A stretch of DNA of 64,000 nucleotides, from contig NC_026484.1 in NCBI RefSeq assembly GCF_000328475.2, positions 868,001-932,000 of the forward strand, given 5' to 3'. Every line of letters starts with the position of its first letter. Positions within the stretch are counted from its first letter, which is position 1. Below are positions 61,870 to 64,000 of this stretch, one piece after another. A program made the position numbers and the translations under genes. The notes beneath the pieces were generated by a model, which did no database searches, had not been told where the DNA came from, and was given only the letters and a program-made list of their open reading frames with translations. Origin of the DNA: Mycosarcoma maydis. Its lineage: Eukaryota; Basidiomycota; Ustilaginomycetes; Ustilaginales.

Positions 61870-61951
61870 GGTAGAGGAATAGTGATTCGAAACAGGGAGG
61901 GGGAGGGAGAGAGATGGTGTTAGGTTCCGAGGGCCTGGTACACGACGGTGA

Positions 61952-61960
61952 GTATATAAC
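61952..61960 (-). promoter_or_regulatory. TATA box of emt1
   Basis: The minus strand reads TTATATACT about 85 bp upstream of the emt1 ATG, in a spacer otherwise free of such elements. Confidence 0.6.
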
Positions 61961-63612
61961 CGAAAAGCCAGAATGGTATGGGTATAGTCCTTGGTACGTA
62001 TGATGAGAGATGGAAATTCTTGTTCAGAACAAATGGATGTGGCCTATTTTATGCAAAAAACAAACATCAATGGCAGCCATATGTTAAGGAAAATGGATAA
62101 GGCTGTTGACAGCGATGCAGCAGGACTGCGAGGAGCGTACTTCTGATAAACCGAGCGGCACGCGGCGTTATAGGGGATGCGCAGGAATGACTTGTTGTCT
62201 AGCTGGCGAATCTGGTACTCAGAGCATGAGAGCAGCAAGCAAGATGGTGGAAGCGAGACTTTAGCGATTCAAGGCGTGCATGATTCTGAGCGCTCAACTA
62301 GGATAGAGAGTCAGTTGATAAGCGTGGAAGGAACCGATCCAGGATTGCCGAGCCTCACCCACGCTAACCACGACGACAAGGTGTGGCACAAGGAGAGAGC
62401 AAGCTTCAGCACGTTCTGTATTTCTGAGCACACGCCGTTCGCACCGACAAGGCGTTGTCGGAGTCTGTAGTGATGCCTGGTCAAGATCGGTAAAGTAATC
62501 AAGTGGACGACCTCTGCTTGTACTGTATCACTGAATTCCTAGCAGACACTAATGCTGATAGAGAAGACTAGAGATGCGTCAAGCGAGAACGAACACCTGC
62601 TTCGAAACACTTCGCACATAACTCGCGGACGGAACAGGAAGTAAACCGTCTCGACAACTCGCTTCGGAGCGCCAGCTAAGATGATAGTAGATAGAGACTC
62701 GTGACCGTGTTTCTGAACTTCCTCTAAACAAGGATGTGAAAGAATGAACCAAGATTCTCATGGCTTCCAAGAAGGGTCTAGGAGGACGTGCATAATTTCG
62801 AGCTACGTGGATGCGCACACGAGAAGAGCGGCTCAAAAGCTATGTACTAACTACTGCCGATTGGCCATCCATGAACCATTCACGATTCACGATTATCAGA
62901 GACGTGCCACAGCGGCATTCGCGACTCTTCTAGCGAGCTGTTAGTAGCACAACTAATGCCAATCAGCCGACCAGCAGCTCGGTCCAGACTGCCATCTTGC
63001 AAGTATTCGTTTTGTTTTCCTTTCTCTCTTTGGTGTATTCCCCCCAAATTGACCGCCGCTGTGCATGGTTCAGATAAGTCTCGCAAAACTAATTCGTGAA
63101 TGAAGAGCGAGGAACGTAATAAGCATTTTGTCTCTTGTTTGGACAGGTTTCTGCGCCAGACCTGTGTCGTCTACACGCAATTTGCCACGGCGTTACAAAT
63201 CCACGATTGTGTTATTCACAATTAATACTGCACTGGACACGGACTGTATTTTGTTTGTGGGCGCAATCGTTAAGGTTCAGCCATACATCGGGAGCGAGAG
63301 TTGGGCGCCGGCGCTCCTTGCGAGCACAACGTACAGTAACCGTAAGCGTGAATCACGAAGTATTGTTTATTTACTTAAAAAATACATTCGTGATTGGGAT
63401 CGTGATTTTCACACGAAACCTCATGGAATTTAAAAAAAAACCATTTCAAGCTAAGAACCGAGCTAGTCACTGCGCTTGTAAAAAATCTCCGACCTCCAAA
63501 CGTTGATCAATCACGAATCCAGCATGCACGATTTCTGGCTCAGTTGGAACTCTAACACGATAGTGTAAAAAGCCACACAGCGCACCAGGCACCACGTACA
63601 CAGACAAACAGC

Positions 63613-64000
63613 ATGGCATTCACGATTCACGAGTTACGATCCTCGATCCTCGATCCTCGATCCACGATCCACGGTTCACGATTCGCGATTGCGTTTCAGA
63701 AGGCCAGGACGTGTGATCTTGACTTCAATCACGAATGTACAGCACTGCGGTATAAGGAAGCGTCAGGCTGTGGACGGGCAACCCTAAGTTGTAGAAAAAG
63801 GGGCAGCAGGTTGCGCACTTTGCGGAAGTGGGTTGAACCTGTAGCCGAAGACGGACTCCGTTACCCTATCAGCCGTTACGCGCAGATTCCGCACTGGTGT
63901 ATGGCCAGCTTTGCCGCCACAATTGAGGGTACTTCCACCACTCGGGACTGCTCATACCGTTGGTTCATTGCGCAACAACTGCCGCGTTGCTCGGCATCTG
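63613..64000 (+). other. Frame open from an ATG to the right edge; possible start of another gene
   Basis: From ATG 63613 no stop occurs for 129 codons to the end of the window. The first 30 codons are repeat-derived. The rest includes RKWVEPVAEDGLRYPISRYA and a second ATG at 63901. I recognise no domain. It may be chance, or the beginning of the next gene. Confidence 0.2.
63637..63675. repeat. Tandem GATCCTC / GATCCAC heptamer
   Basis: About five copies of a 7-bp unit, a variant of the dispersed heptamer family, are flanked by ATTCACG units. Confidence 0.85.

Larger units (their letters stand above)
61870..64000. promoter_or_regulatory. emt1 upstream region to the window edge
   Basis: The emt1 promoter holds two GATAAG sites (62096-62101, 62317-62322) and a GATAAA (62145), candidate sites for nitrogen-regulatory GATA factors. 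Further right are heptamer-like units (62877-62893, 63620-63690). No complete gene is seen. A frame open to the right edge is listed separately. Confidence 0.45.

Overview
This window looks like a smut fungus (Ustilaginaceae: Ustilago, Sporisorium or Pseudozyma/Moesziomyces group). The evidence is a four-gene mannosylerythritol lipid (MEL) block at the right end in the order mat1-mmf1-mac1-emt1, as I remember it from Ustilago maydis. Mostly intron-poor genes sit beside a few small intron-rich ones, two nuclear tRNAs carry introns at position 37/38, and a TTCACGA-type heptamer is scattered through the spacers. It is an assembled contig with one 100-N gap (12780-12879). I cannot name the species from sequence alone.

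Left part (1-25 kb) is mostly housekeeping: the 3' part of a CNS1/TTC4-type Hsp90 co-chaperone; a 1001-residue coiled-coil protein of unknown role; a two-exon glutaredoxin-like protein; a roadblock dynein light chain; tRNA-Cys and tRNA-Gly, both with introns; the ubiquitin-like modifier Hub1; the Syo1/HEATR3 ribosomal-protein chaperone; a divergent RpiB / triosephosphate-isomerase-like pair; a small single-pass, probably mitochondrial protein in four exons; EMC2; a secreted protein with two 8-cysteine modules; a leucine-rich-repeat protein; and a SANT/coiled-coil gene that may derive from a transposon.

Middle part (25-48 kb) is more accessory: an A-T-reductase-SDR synthetase-like enzyme (NPS10 type); a divergent zinc pair (PRA1/ZPS1-type zincophore and ZIP transporter); an acetoacetate-decarboxylase-like gene carrying an in-frame TAG; a cupin; a secreted heme-thiolate peroxidase; and a 1703-residue protein of unknown function. 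About 3.7 kb (36.7-40.4 kb) is non-coding and repeat-bearing.

Right part (48-64 kb) is the MEL cluster. Emt1 would make mannosylerythritol, Mac1 (C-terminal ARL, a peroxisomal targeting tripeptide) would acylate the mannose, Mat1 would acetylate it and Mmf1 would export it. The fifth gene, mac2, is not visible and is expected beyond the right edge. The RpiB/TIM-like pair about 38 kb away matches the two isomerases that return erythrulose phosphates to central metabolism in fungal erythritol use, so genes for consuming and for glycosylating erythritol may be loosely linked here. Splice sites were assigned by eye from GT/AG, CTNAC-like branch points and frame continuity.
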